Below, piece after piece: positions 8,925 through 17,117 of a DNA stretch of 64,000 nt. The stretch lies in the NCBI RefSeq assembly GCF_042675915.1, contig NZ_JBHTKL010000005.1, positions 1,054,001-1,118,000 of the forward strand, written 5' to 3'. Below the pieces are notes generated by a model. That model made no database searches. It was not told where the DNA came from and saw only the letters and a program-made list of their open reading frames with translations. Origin of the DNA: Thalassobacillus_A hwangdonensis. GTDB taxonomy: Bacteria; Bacillota; Bacilli; Bacillales; Halobacillaceae. The first letter of the stretch is position 1. The number at the start of each line of letters is the position of its first letter. The position numbers and the translations under genes were made by a program.

Positions 8925-8939
8925 TGAAAATCATTATCA
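8925..8939. promoter_or_regulatory. Fur box 2
   Basis: TGAAAATCATTATCA has one mismatch to the 7-1-7 consensus. It lies just downstream of the predicted transcription start of the lipoprotein gene, a typical repressor position. Confidence 0.85.
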
Positions 8940-8960
8940 ATTAATTAGGAGGCACTACAT

Positions 8961-9944
8961 ATGTTCAAGAAAAAAGGATTTGGTTTATTTCTGCTATTAT
9001 TTTCTTTAATGTTGGTACTTGCTGCATGTGGATCTTCTGATGATACAGAAGAAAGCGACAATGCAAGTGAAGGGGAAGAGAAAACATCGGACTCTTCCTA
9101 TGAAGTAGAACACGCAATGGGAACTGCTGAAATTCCTGAAACACCGGAAAAAGTGGTCATTTTGACAAATGAAGGAACAGAAGCTTTGCTTGCAATGGGA
9201 GTAAAGCCTGTAGGAGCAGTACAGTCCTGGTTAGGTGATCCTTGGTATGACCATATCAGTGAAGACATGGAAGGTGTAGAAGTCGTAGGTACCGAGAGTG
9301 ACATCAACCTTGAAGCGATCGCTGGCTTGAAACCTGATCTTATTATTGGTAATAAACAGCGTCAGGAGAAATGGTTCGATCAATTGAACAAAATTGCTCC
9401 TACCGTGTTTGCTGAAGAACTCCGTGGCGATTGGAAAATCAACTTTGAACTATATTCAAAAGCATTGAATAAAGAAGAAAAAGGACAAGAGGTTCTGTCC
9501 GCGTTCGATGAACGTATCGAAAGCTTGAAGTCTGATCTTGAAGAACAGGAGAAACTGGACACGAAAGTATCTGTAGTCCGTTTCCTTCCAGGAAGCTCCC
9601 GTATCTACTATAAAGATTCTTTCTCAGGTGTGATCTTGGAGCAGATTGGTCTAGCTCGTCCGGAATCACAGGATAAGCCTGAATTTGCAGAGGAAGTAAC
9701 GAAAGAACGTATTCCGGATATGGACGGCGATGTCCTGTTCTATTTCACCTATGAAACTGGTGATGGTGAAGGGAATTCTACTGAAGAAGAGTGGACGAAC
9801 GACAAGCTTTGGAACAACCTTGAGGTTGTACAAGAAGGCAATGTCCATGAAGTGAGCGATGCAATTTGGAACACTGCAGGCGGTGTCATGGCAGCGAACC
9901 AGATGGTAGACGAATTGGAACAATACTTGCTTGAAGAGAAATAA
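8961..9944 (+). CDS. Iron-siderophore-binding lipoprotein
   Basis: Lipid-anchored receptor of 327 residues that captures ferric siderophore outside the membrane and hands it to the FecCD permeases. Lipobox LAACGSS follows a hydrophobic signal of about 20 residues, then an acidic Ser/Glu-rich linker. The periplasmic-binding fold starts with KVVILTNEGTEALLAMGVKP and IAGLKPDLIIGNK. The ATG follows AGGAGG. Divergent from the permease/ATPase operon and flanked by Fur boxes, so it should be induced by iron starvation. Similar in pattern to YfiY-type hydroxamate receptors. Confidence 0.92.
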   Translation: MFKKKGFGLFLLLFSLMLVLAACGSSDDTEESDNASEGEEKTSDSSYEVEHAMGTAEIPETPEKVVILTNEGTEALLAMGVKPVGAVQSWLGDPWYDHISEDMEGVEVVGTESDINLEAIAGLKPDLIIGNKQRQEKWFDQLNKIAPTVFAEELRGDWKINFELYSKALNKEEKGQEVLSAFDERIESLKSDLEEQEKLDTKVSVVRFLPGSSRIYYKDSFSGVILEQIGLARPESQDKPEFAEEVTKERIPDMDGDVLFYFTYETGDGEGNSTEEEWTNDKLWNNLEVVQEGNVHEVSDAIWNTAGGVMAANQMVDELEQYLLEEK

Positions 9945-9953
9945 GTGACGAAT

Positions 9954-9986
9954 GACCGGTGAATGTTACATTCACCGGTCATTTTT
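9954..9986 (+). terminator. Terminator behind the siderophore-binding lipoprotein gene
   Basis: Perfect 12-bp stem GACCGGTGAATG / CATTCACCGGTC with a three-base loop, followed by a T-run. Confidence 0.92.
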
Positions 9987-10116
9987 CTATTTTTTATTCG
10001 TACATTTTTAAGAGGGGTACAGACAAGTAGCGTCATCGTATCTATAAAATTCTGATATAATAGAAGGAACAAGTCACTCGTTCTTCGTCCAAGTTCTTAT
10101 GATTGAGGGGATCATG

Positions 10117-10713
10117 ATGAGACACATGGAAGAACTGATACAAGAAGTCGTCATTGAGAGGGATACAGTGATCGGTTATCCGGCTGCCTTCCGTTATGTA
10201 GCTGCCGGCAGAAGTGCTGCGGTGTTTTTTGACCATGTGGAACAAAAAGCGGTGAAAGTTTATTTTCCATCGTACGAACATTTAGCAGAGCAGGAAGCTG
10301 CCATCTATGAGCAATTATCCAACCCCATCTACTTTCCTCAGATTTATGAAGTTGGCGATAACTATCTCGTAATGGAATACATCGAAGGGAAAACCCTATA
10401 TGACTGCCTCGTTGAAGGAGTTACCATTACTCCCGACATGATCAGGCGTGTGGATGACATTCTGGAGTATGCAGTCTCCAAGGGACTCAATCCCTCTGAT
10501 ACCCACTTGAAAAATATCATCCTTACAAAGGATGGCACGATCAAAGTGATTGATGTGGTAAGGTTCACGCAAAAAGAAGTGTGCGAGCAGTGGCCGGACA
10601 TCAAGAAAGCTTACTATCTTTATTATCAAAAACGGTTTTTTCCGAAGAAATATCCTAGAACATTGATTGAACTGATCATTTACCTTTACCGTTCCAACCT
10701 GCTGCCTATCTAA
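10117..10713 (+). CDS. Protein-kinase-like protein (YrzF-like)
   Basis: Short protein of about 198 residues with a reduced protein-kinase fold. The VAIK lysine is in AVKVYFPS, the hinge is YLVMEYIEGKTL, the catalytic loop is SDTHLKNII (Asp and Asn kept at the usual five-residue spacing, but the His of HRD lost), and the DFG aspartate is in KVIDVVRF. The core catalytic residues therefore survive in an atypical setting, so activity is possible. It resembles small Bacillus proteins such as YrzF. GAGGGG favours the ATG at 10117; ATGs at 10099 and 10114 are alternatives. The Lin0512 gene follows after 78 bases. Confidence 0.75.
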   Translation: MRHMEELIQEVVIERDTVIGYPAAFRYVAAGRSAAVFFDHVEQKAVKVYFPSYEHLAEQEAAIYEQLSNPIYFPQIYEVGDNYLVMEYIEGKTLYDCLVEGVTITPDMIRRVDDILEYAVSKGLNPSDTHLKNIILTKDGTIKVIDVVRFTQKEVCEQWPDIKKAYYLYYQKRFFPKKYPRTLIELIIYLYRSNLLPI

Positions 10714-10791
10714 GAATCGTTGGTTTTATGTAGAAGGTGATGTGGAATGAGGAAAATAAAGGTGATAACAAGTATAGAAGGAGGCAGCGAA

Positions 10792-11151
10792 ATGGATCAA
10801 CTAATCTTTATTCAGACAGGAATGGGCGTGGATGTGCATGGACAGAACGTAACAAAAGCTTCTGTACGTGCAATTAAAAATGCCATCCACACGAATTCCA
10901 TGCCAGGTATCAGAAAAAGTCTGCCTGAAGAATCATTGGACAACATGAGGGTGAATATCAAACTAGCAGTTCCTTGTGATGAAGACCAACTGGACTTTGA
11001 TGAGATCAAAAAGGCAATCCCATATGGTACCGTGACCGTTGAAGTTCAAAAAGGCGGAATGCTGACAACAAGCGGTATCGTACTCGAAGACAAAGAGGAT
11101 CGCAACGATCTAATGTATATTGTCAATGCATCCGTAGAAGTCGGTTATTGA
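10792..11151 (+). CDS. Lin0512 family protein
   Basis: Small cytoplasmic protein of 119 residues of the Lin0512 family, whose function is unknown to me. The start MDQLIFIQTGMGVDVHGQN and the middle AVPCDEDQLDFDEIKKAIPYG are the recognisable parts. The sequence is open upstream to 10747, but GGAGG before the ATG at 10792 fixes the start. Followed by a strong terminator. Confidence 0.8.
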   Translation: MDQLIFIQTGMGVDVHGQNVTKASVRAIKNAIHTNSMPGIRKSLPEESLDNMRVNIKLAVPCDEDQLDFDEIKKAIPYGTVTVEVQKGGMLTTSGIVLEDKEDRNDLMYIVNASVEVGY

Positions 11152-11155
11152 ACCC

Positions 11156-11195
11156 AAAAGGAAGCTTGGAGGTAACTTTCCAAGCTTCCTTTTTC
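11156..11195 (+). terminator. Terminator behind the Lin0512 gene
   Basis: AAAAGGAAGCTTGGA pairs with TCCAAGCTTCCTTTT and runs into T-rich sequence. Confidence 0.9.
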
Positions 11196-11250
11196 TTTTG
11201 GCTTTTTTTAATCTTTAGTTATGTAGGAATCGTTTGCCGAATAAGCGGAA

Positions 11251-11375
11251 AGGGCGCTGGGGAAAATACTCGCTTTCCTGTGGGGAGCTGGCGAGCCTCC
11301 TCGTTCGTTTCACTCTCTGTGGGGTCTCGCCTAGGCCCTTCACCCACGGGAGTCTCGCATTTTCCCCGTCGCCCT
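11251..11375 (-). repeat. 120-bp palindrome-ended intergenic repeat, copy A
   Basis: Ends AGGGCGCTGGGGAAAAT and ATTTTCCCCGTCGCCCT form an inverted repeat (15 of 17). Inside, read on the minus strand, are GCGAGACTCC, CTAGGCGAGACCCCACAG, GAGGAGGCTCGCCAG and GGAAAGCGAG, shared with the other copies. It is the closest relative of copy B; the similarity continues outside the ends. Confidence 0.85.
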
Positions 11376-11505
11376 ATGTGTGTTTGGTGAACGACCCTCA
11401 CAATGTATGATGTTAGAAATCGGGTGTAGGTTAAGTGAACGTCTAAAGAAACTTTTCTTAGGTTTCAAGATCTTTGAATCCATGTTTCTCTAGTCTGACA
11501 ACGCA

Positions 11506-11691
11506 AGGAGGTCCGGGAAATTGGGAGACTCCTCGAAAATGCTACGCATTTCCTTCGTGCGGTGTTTATTCAGTATGCTTTTTCAAAGTCCTATGGGGTG
11601 AAAATGAGCGGTGAGATCTCAGAAGGCGAAGCCTGAGGAAGCTCAGCCCATTCCCATGGACATGGAAAGCGAGTAATTTCCCGGACCTCCT
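11506..11691 (+). repeat. Same repeat family, long variant, copy G
   Basis: Ends AGGAGGTCCGGGAAATT and AATTTCCCGGACCTCCT are a perfect 17-bp inverted repeat. The core GGGAGACTCC ... GAAGCCTGAGGAAGCTC ... GGAAAGCGAG is kept, but the middle is about 60 bases longer than in the other copies. Confidence 0.75.
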
Positions 11692-11887
11692 AAGTCTCAT
11701 CCCTAGCAAGGGATGCAACTTATCTCGATACTGAGTCTTCAGGGAGAGTGTCCCGACTTTTCGTGCCTATTTTTGAATGAACCCTCTGATGTTTTTTAGA
11801 TGTAATCAATCGAGTTCCATTTTTACATAGTTTCAGGTCTGGTGAGAAATACTAATAGCGAATCGTGAAAGGAAAGAGGTGAAAACC
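11692..11887. other. Intergenic stretch before yfhD
   Basis: Part of the 736-base gap between the Lin0512 gene and yfhD; the rest holds repeat copies A and G. A 7-bp perfect hairpin CATCCCT/AGGGATG lies at 11698-11715. I see no convincing gene or promoter apart from the Shine-Dalgarno of yfhD at the end. Confidence 0.5.
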
Positions 11888-12079
11888 ATGGGTAGAGATG
11901 ACCGTCGTAAAGCTAACGGTAAAAACGATGCAGGCTTACCGCAAACTCCGAAACGCGAAAAGGATGCTGCTGGAGCACGTGATGTGGAATTCGCACAAGA
12001 ATTCGCTGATCAGGAAGATAAGCAGGCGCAGGAAAGAGCGCGCCAGGCTGATGCTCGTCAAAAGCGCAACAATCAATAA
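11888..12079 (+). CDS. yfhD: YfhD family small protein
   Basis: Protein of 63 residues, very hydrophilic, matching the YfhD family of Bacillaceae: MGRDDRRKANGK start, DVEFAQEFADQEDKQAQER middle and a Lys/Arg/Gln-rich tail. Function unknown; members are small proteins of spore formers. GAAAGAGGTG precedes the ATG at 11888. A GTG nine bases upstream is open but is part of the Shine-Dalgarno region. Confidence 0.85.
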   Translation: MGRDDRRKANGKNDAGLPQTPKREKDAAGARDVEFAQEFADQEDKQAQERARQADARQKRNNQ

Positions 12080-12083
12080 ATAG

Positions 12084-12117
12084 AAAAAAGTGATTCCCAT
12101 TAGCGGAATCACTTTTT
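12084..12117 (+). terminator. Terminator between yfhD and the convergent aldo/keto reductase gene
   Basis: AAAAAGTGATTCC pairs with GGAATCACTTTTT around a seven-base loop; A and T runs on both sides suit both directions. Confidence 0.88.
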
Positions 12118-12145
12118 CTATTGTCTAGGAAGTTATTCGTTTGTA

Positions 12146-13048
12146 TTAAGGGATATCGTGTCCCATGGACGATTGAAGGATTTCGAACCATTGATCATGG
12201 TTCAACGTGTAGTCTAGTGAACGAACTGCGCGATCGATTCTTTCAACGTTACCGGAACCTACGATAGGCATGATTCTCGATGGATGCTTCAATAGCCACG
12301 CATACATCACTTCATCAATGTCCTCTGCACCTATTTCCCTGCGGACCTTCTCCAGTGTATTTCTTACACGGACAGCTTTTTCTTCTTTTCCTTGAAATAC
12401 TTTTCCTCCTGCCAATGGTGACCAAGCCATTGGGGCTATTCTTTTTTCGAGGCAGAAGTCCAACGTGCCATCCTGGATATTCTCCAAATGGTAAGTGGAT
12501 ACTTCTACTTGATTTGTAACCAATGGGACCTCCAGGTAAGATTGGAGCATTTCAAAATGATGGCGTTTAAAATTGGATACACCAAAGGTTCTTACCTTCC
12601 CATCCTTATGTAATCGGGAAAAAGCCGCTGCCACTTCTGCCGGGTCCATCATTGGGTCAGGGCGATGAATCAACAGCGTATCAAGGTAATCCGTCTGCAA
12701 ATTGATCAACGATTGTTCAACTGACTGTATGATGTGTTGTTGGCTTGTATTGTAATGATGGGTGTGGTTCTCAGGGCGATTTTTTGAAGGGAGGACAATG
12801 CCGCACTTCGTGACGATCTCCATCTTGTTCCTTAATTCAGGTTTCTTAGCTAAAGCCCTACCGAATAAAGCTTCACATGTATAATCCCCATAGATATCAG
12901 CGTGGTCGAAGGTTGTTATTCCTTTATCCAAATTATGTTCAATAAGCTCCAGAACTTTATCATCTGAATAATTCCAATCTGCAAGCCGCCATAATCCGTG
13001 AATGATACGGGAGAAAGACAGTTCTTCTGCTACTTGTATTCGTTCCAT
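12146..13048 (-). CDS. Aldo/keto reductase
   Basis: NAD(P)H-dependent carbonyl reductase of about 300 residues with a TIM-barrel fold. The tetrad is visible: Asp and Tyr in TTFDHADIYGDYTCE, Lys in EIVTKCGIV, His in DTLLIHRPDPM. The cofactor region MPIVGSGNVERIDRAV is at the C-terminus. Close in pattern to the YcsN/YdhF group of general reductases; the substrate is unknown. A longer frame to 13171 would overlap murE, whereas AAAGGA sits eight bases before the ATG at 13048. Confidence 0.88.
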   Translation of the reverse strand: MERIQVAEELSFSRIIHGLWRLADWNYSDDKVLELIEHNLDKGITTFDHADIYGDYTCEALFGRALAKKPELRNKMEIVTKCGIVLPSKNRPENHTHHYNTSQQHIIQSVEQSLINLQTDYLDTLLIHRPDPMMDPAEVAAAFSRLHKDGKVRTFGVSNFKRHHFEMLQSYLEVPLVTNQVEVSTYHLENIQDGTLDFCLEKRIAPMAWSPLAGGKVFQGKEEKAVRVRNTLEKVRREIGAEDIDEVMYAWLLKHPSRIMPIVGSGNVERIDRAVRSLDYTLNHDQWFEILQSSMGHDIP

Positions 13049-13102
13049 GAAAGTCATCCTTTGTTTAGAGAGATAAATGCAATTATACCATGAGACCATG
13101 AA

Positions 13103-13132
13103 AAAACAGAGCTGATGGCTCAGCCCTGTTTT
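13103..13132 (-). terminator. Terminator overlapping the murE-like stop codon
   Basis: AAAACAGGGCTGA and TCAGCTCTGTTTT pair on the minus strand with a four-base loop and T-run. The 5' arm holds the last codons of the gene. Confidence 0.75.
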
Positions 13133-14586
13133 AAGATTGGATCGCAGCACTCTGATTGACGATTGAACCATTCAACACTTTCGATATCTGAATTTACAGG
13201 ATAGTGGTAGGCGTCCTTATATTCTTCATGGCCTTTTCCTGTAATGATGATCCAATCATCTGCTTTTGCTTTATCCCATGCATATTTGATGGCTTTAGTC
13301 CGGTCGGGGAGGACCGTACCCTTGATGGAGCCGTCTGTGAAATGCAAGTCCTCAAGCTCCGCGTCCATTTCGGAAGGGTCAATTCCATTCAAGTCATCTC
13401 TTGTAAGCACGTATTCGGTTGCATGCGCTTTACTTGCATGCAGCATTTCCTTTTGCTTCGATTTGTCTCTTTTTCCACGGAATCCGAAAACGTGGATGAT
13501 GTTCCCCGCGCCTTCTCGTTTTGCTGTTGCAAGGATATTTTCTATGGCATCGGATGTGTGTGCATAGTCGACTACAATTGTTGCGCCATTCGGATGCGAG
13601 TATCTTTCGAATCTGCCTGGTACATGGATCCTTTGGGAAAGGGATCGGCTGATATTTTCCCACTCGACACCGACACGGTTTGAAGTCACTGCTGCAAAGG
13701 AGGCATTATGGAAATTGTGAATGCCGGGCAGCTGCAGGTTAATTGGTACTTTCCGGTCTTTTGTATGCAATAGCTGCTGTTCAAAGTCAAAAATGGCATC
13801 GTCAGTTTCGTTGGAATCAACTGTCCAGACATGATGATTCCTTTGCTTCAGCCGCTGTGCCAGAGTCTTTCCCCAGTCTTGTCCTGTATAGATGACAGCT
13901 GTTCCATCCTCTGTCAATTGATCGAATAAACTTGCCTTCGTTTCAAAGTAGTCTTCCATACTTGAGTGATAATCCAAATGATCATGACCAAGATTGGTAA
14001 ACACTAAATGATCGAACGGGACTCCATGAATCCTTCCTTGCTTGATGCCGTGTGAGGAAACTTCAAGAATTGCCACATCGTCTTCTGAATCTGCAAGGAA
14101 CTTGTGTAATGTCATTGGATCAGGAGTGGAGTGAGTGGAAGGGTGATCCTTCTTGTTGATCATGTAAGACACTGTACCGAATAAGGCACAGGAATAACCG
14201 GACTGTTCCAGGATGTGGCGGATCATAAAGGATGTTGTCGTCTTTCCGTTCGTCCCGGTAATGCCGATCATAATCGGGTACGGTTTATCTTTCATATAGT
14301 AATTTTTGGATATTACTGCCAATGCCCTCCTGCTGTCACCTACTTGGATATAAGGCATGTCGAAGTAATCATCTGCCTCATGCTCGCCGATGACCAAGGA
14401 AGCCCCATTTTCAACAGCTTCTTTTATATAAGTATGACCATCCGCCTCGTGACCCCGGATCGCTATGAAAAGGGACCCTTTGTCCACTTTTCTGGAATCG
14501 CAGGCAATATGTGTTATATCGATATCATCAAGACGGCAGTTTGATGATTGAATTGTCAGTGATTTAAGTAATGTACGCACGTTCAT
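13120..14586 (-). CDS. MurE-family UDP-MurNAc-tripeptide ligase, atypical specificity motif
   Basis: Mur ligase of 488 residues expected to add the third amino acid to UDP-MurNAc-L-Ala-D-Glu in cell-wall synthesis. Visible parts: N-terminal ACDSRKVDKGSLFIAIRG, ATP loop GITGTNGKTTTS (about residue 110), NLGHDHLDYH, carbamylated-lysine region ETKASLFDQL, and C-terminal GKGHEEYK. Where diaminopimelate enzymes have DNPR, this one reads TRDDLNGIDP, so its amino-acid choice may differ. It stands alone, away from a dcw cluster, so it may be a second copy. A different acidic, basic or non-wall substrate cannot be excluded. The ATG follows AAGGAGACC. Confidence 0.85.
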   Translation of the reverse strand: MNVRTLLKSLTIQSSNCRLDDIDITHIACDSRKVDKGSLFIAIRGHEADGHTYIKEAVENGASLVIGEHEADDYFDMPYIQVGDSRRALAVISKNYYMKDKPYPIMIGITGTNGKTTTSFMIRHILEQSGYSCALFGTVSYMINKKDHPSTHSTPDPMTLHKFLADSEDDVAILEVSSHGIKQGRIHGVPFDHLVFTNLGHDHLDYHSSMEDYFETKASLFDQLTEDGTAVIYTGQDWGKTLAQRLKQRNHHVWTVDSNETDDAIFDFEQQLLHTKDRKVPINLQLPGIHNFHNASFAAVTSNRVGVEWENISRSLSQRIHVPGRFERYSHPNGATIVVDYAHTSDAIENILATAKREGAGNIIHVFGFRGKRDKSKQKEMLHASKAHATEYVLTRDDLNGIDPSEMDAELEDLHFTDGSIKGTVLPDRTKAIKYAWDKAKADDWIIITGKGHEEYKDAYHYPVNSDIESVEWFNRQSECCDPILKQG

Positions 14587-14748
14587 GGGTGGGTCTCCTT
14601 TTTAACTCCATTTAATTGTGTATTTCACGAAATTTGTCGTTTCAAACTCCACCTAAGGAATCATTTTGACAGGGTATGCCGTCCCACCATTCTAACAAGT
14701 AAGAAGGAGTGGTAGGTTACAGTTAAATTAAAATTATGATAAATTTGT

Positions 14749-14771
14749 ACAGTTTTTACTGTATAAACTGT
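14749..14771. promoter_or_regulatory. Inverted repeat upstream of the betaine-binding protein gene
   Basis: ACAGTTT and AAACTGT are separated by nine bases, and TACAAT (14784-14789) follows. It could be an operator for the opuAC-like gene; no known regulator consensus was recognised. Confidence 0.4.
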
Positions 14772-14873
14772 TTTTGTTCATGTTACAATCGGTAATCGTG
14801 AGAAACTTTCTGTACATAGGTTTCCCTAATTAAGTGAAAAATTTATAAGAAAAGTAAAATAGGAGGAATTCAT

Positions 14874-15764
14874 ATGGGTAAATTTCGTAATGTGTTGACT
14901 TTATTGGCGCTTACACTTGTTCTTGTTCTTGCTGCCTGCGGTGGGAATGACGAAGGTGGAAACAATGATGAAGGTAATGAAGCAGAAGGAAATGGTACGA
15001 TTCAGATTGGTATGAACAACTGGGCTGAGAACGTCGCTGTTTCGAATATGTGGAAACTCATCCTCGAAGAAAAGGGATACGATGTTGAACTGAAGAACGT
15101 GGAAAAAGGTTTTCTTTACGAAGCATTAGCTAATGGTGATCTTGATATCGGAATGGAAATCTGGCTTCCGAATACGGATAAAGCTTTCTATGAGAAATAT
15201 AAAGAGGATATCGACTGGAGAGAGACCTGGTATGAAGGCACAAACCTTGGGCTCGTTGTTCCTAGTTATATGGAAGAGATCAACTCGATTGAAGACTTGA
15301 ATGCGAATAAGGATCAATTCCCTGATGGAAGAATCGTTGGAATTGATGCTGGGGCAAGCATCATGGCATTGACAGAAGATGCAATCAAGGAATACGATCT
15401 CGATTATACATTAGCAGCTTCATCCGGTCCGACCATGACAGCCGAACTGCAAAATGCGATGAAAGCGGAAGAGCCGATTGTCGTAACACTATGGAAGCCA
15501 CACTGGGCGTTCGCAGAAATGGATTTGAAGTTCCTGGAGGACCCTAAGAACGTATACGGAGATTCAGAAGATATTTCTTATGCCGCACGTAAGGGTCTTG
15601 AAGAAGACCAACCTGAAGTAGTGAAGTGGTTCGACAGCTTTAAAATGAGTGATGACCAGCTTGGAAGCTTGATGGCTTCCTTGAATGAAGCGGATTCACC
15701 TGAAGAGGGTGCTCAGAACTGGATTGACGAAAACCAGGATGCCATTGATGAATGGACGAAATAA
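14874..15764 (+). CDS. Glycine betaine/proline-betaine-binding lipoprotein (OpuAC/ProX type)
   Basis: Lipoprotein of 296 residues that binds quaternary-amine osmolytes for ABC import. Lipobox LVLAACGGND, then an Asn/Glu-rich linker, then the ligand-binding fold IQIGMNNWAENVAVSNMW, with later YEGTNLGLVVPSYM. Trp residues suitable for an aromatic cage are present (NNWAENVAV, EIWLPN, LWKPHWAF). No ATPase or permease gene is adjacent, so it either serves an importer encoded elsewhere or is a spare receptor. GGAGGAATTCAT precedes the ATG. Confidence 0.9.
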   Translation: MGKFRNVLTLLALTLVLVLAACGGNDEGGNNDEGNEAEGNGTIQIGMNNWAENVAVSNMWKLILEEKGYDVELKNVEKGFLYEALANGDLDIGMEIWLPNTDKAFYEKYKEDIDWRETWYEGTNLGLVVPSYMEEINSIEDLNANKDQFPDGRIVGIDAGASIMALTEDAIKEYDLDYTLAASSGPTMTAELQNAMKAEEPIVVTLWKPHWAFAEMDLKFLEDPKNVYGDSEDISYAARKGLEEDQPEVVKWFDSFKMSDDQLGSLMASLNEADSPEEGAQNWIDENQDAIDEWTK

Positions 15765-15771
15765 CGGGACG

Positions 15772-15807
15772 AAAGCATGGTTCGTAATTGGACCATGCTT
15801 TTTTTAT
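15772..15807 (+). terminator. Terminator behind the betaine-binding protein gene
   Basis: AAAGCATGGT pairs with ACCATGCTTT around a ten-base loop and is followed by a run of T. Confidence 0.9.
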
Positions 15808-15873
15808 GTAAATTCATTATAAATGAACCTATTTGAAAGTCACGCAGAGCCAGAGTCTTTCACAAACACACAG

Positions 15874-15999
15874 AGGGTGGCTGGGAAACTGCGAGACTCC
15901 GATGGGAGAAGGACCTAGGCGAGACCCCACAGGGAGTGAAACGAGCGAGGAGGCTCGCCAGTTCCCCCACAGGAAAGCGAGTAGTTTCCCAGGCGCCCT
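15874..15999 (+). repeat. 120-bp palindrome-ended intergenic repeat, copy B
   Basis: Ends AGGGTGGCTGGGAAACT and AGTTTCCCAGGCGCCCT (15 of 17 paired). The core is GCGAGACTCC, CTAGGCGAGACCCCACAG, GAGGAGGCTCGCCAG and GGAAAGCGAG. It lies in the 399-base gap between the opuAC-like gene and moxR. Confidence 0.85.
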
Positions 16000-16163
16000 T
16001 CTTTTCAATAATCGGCAAAGATCCAGTGGTTAAATCTCGAATTCCTGAGCTTTAGACTTTATCACTTGTTGCTTGTTTTCTTCCTATATAATATATTGAA
16101 TGTTACGAATCTTTCTGCTAATAATAGTCATATGGAAAAATATATAAAAATGGGGCGGGAATT

Positions 16164-17117
16164 ATGGGAGAAAACGTACATACAATCAAACAGGCGAAAG
16201 CCGAATTAGAACGTGTAATCTTAGGTAAACCACAGGAAATAGAACTGCTTTTCACAGCACTACTCGCTAAAGGACACGTGTTGCTGGAGAGTGTACCAGG
16301 ATCCGGTAAGACAAAATTGGCGAAAAGTTTTGCAAAAGTCACTGGAGGTACCTTCAAACGGGTACAATTCACGCCTGATGTACTGCCGAGTGACGTTACA
16401 GGCATCCAGTTTTTCAATCCTAAAACGCAGGAGTTCGAACTGAGGGTAGGGCCGGTGATGACAAATGTATTGCTGGCAGACGAAATCAACCGCGCCACTC
16501 CAAAAACTCAATCAAGCCTATTGGAAGTGATGGAAGAATACCAGACAACGATTGATGGGGAAACGCTGCCGGTAGAATTGCCATTCCTTGTCATTGCTAC
16601 TCAAAACCCGGTCGAAAGCAATCAAGGTACATTTCCGTTGCCGGAAGCACAATTGGACCGATTTTTATTCAAAGTCGACATGGGCTACCCTGTCTATGAT
16701 GAAGAAAAGAATATCCTGGCAACTTACAGGGTAGATGAACCGATGGACCAGCTCACAAGTAAGCTTACACACGATACGATCATGAAGCTGCAGGAGCAAG
16801 TGAAACACGTAACACTTGCGGAGCCTGTCGTCGATTACCTGCTAACATTAGTGCGCGCTACGCGAGATCATTTGGATATTGACTTAGGAGTAAGTACTCG
16901 TGGTGCATTGGCATTCATGAGGGCTTGTCAGGCTTCGGCTTTGATCAAGGGGAGAACGTACGTCACCCCTCAGGATGTGAAATTCATTGCACCATATGTA
17001 ATGGAGCATCGGATTGTGCTCTCCATGGATGGGTCAATTAGAAAAACGGTAGAAGAAGTTGTCCGTGAAATACTGGAGAAAACCGAAGTGCCAGTGGAAG
17101 TGGGCGAGGGAAGGTGA
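16164..17117 (+). CDS. MoxR-family AAA+ ATPase
   Basis: Cytoplasmic AAA+ protein of 317 residues, likely a chaperone that activates or assembles a membrane or extracytoplasmic complex. Walker A ESVPGSGKTKLA (about residue 40), Walker B NVLLADEINRATPKTQS, and the C-terminal AAA lid with STRGALAFMRACQASA. It opens a three-gene operon whose next genes overlap by four bases each (MoxR, DUF58, DUF4129), the same order as yeaC-yeaD-yebA of B. subtilis. The target of such operons is generally unknown. Confidence 0.93.
   Translation: MGENVHTIKQAKAELERVILGKPQEIELLFTALLAKGHVLLESVPGSGKTKLAKSFAKVTGGTFKRVQFTPDVLPSDVTGIQFFNPKTQEFELRVGPVMTNVLLADEINRATPKTQSSLLEVMEEYQTTIDGETLPVELPFLVIATQNPVESNQGTFPLPEAQLDRFLFKVDMGYPVYDEEKNILATYRVDEPMDQLTSKLTHDTIMKLQEQVKHVTLAEPVVDYLLTLVRATRDHLDIDLGVSTRGALAFMRACQASALIKGRTYVTPQDVKFIAPYVMEHRIVLSMDGSIRKTVEEVVREILEKTEVPVEVGEGR

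Noticed and set aside
11148..11401. Open frames on both strands over repeat copy A (for example one reading ENTRFPVGSWRASS)
   Set aside because: They come from the repeat itself; similar frames appear at 15833-16033, 35806-36237 and 39059-39502 over other copies. No Shine-Dalgarno, and composition is unlike the neighbours.
12146..13171. Long form of the aldo/keto reductase gene
   Set aside because: The extra 41 codons overlap the 3' end and terminator of the murE-like gene and have no family similarity; the ATG at 13048 has a Shine-Dalgarno.
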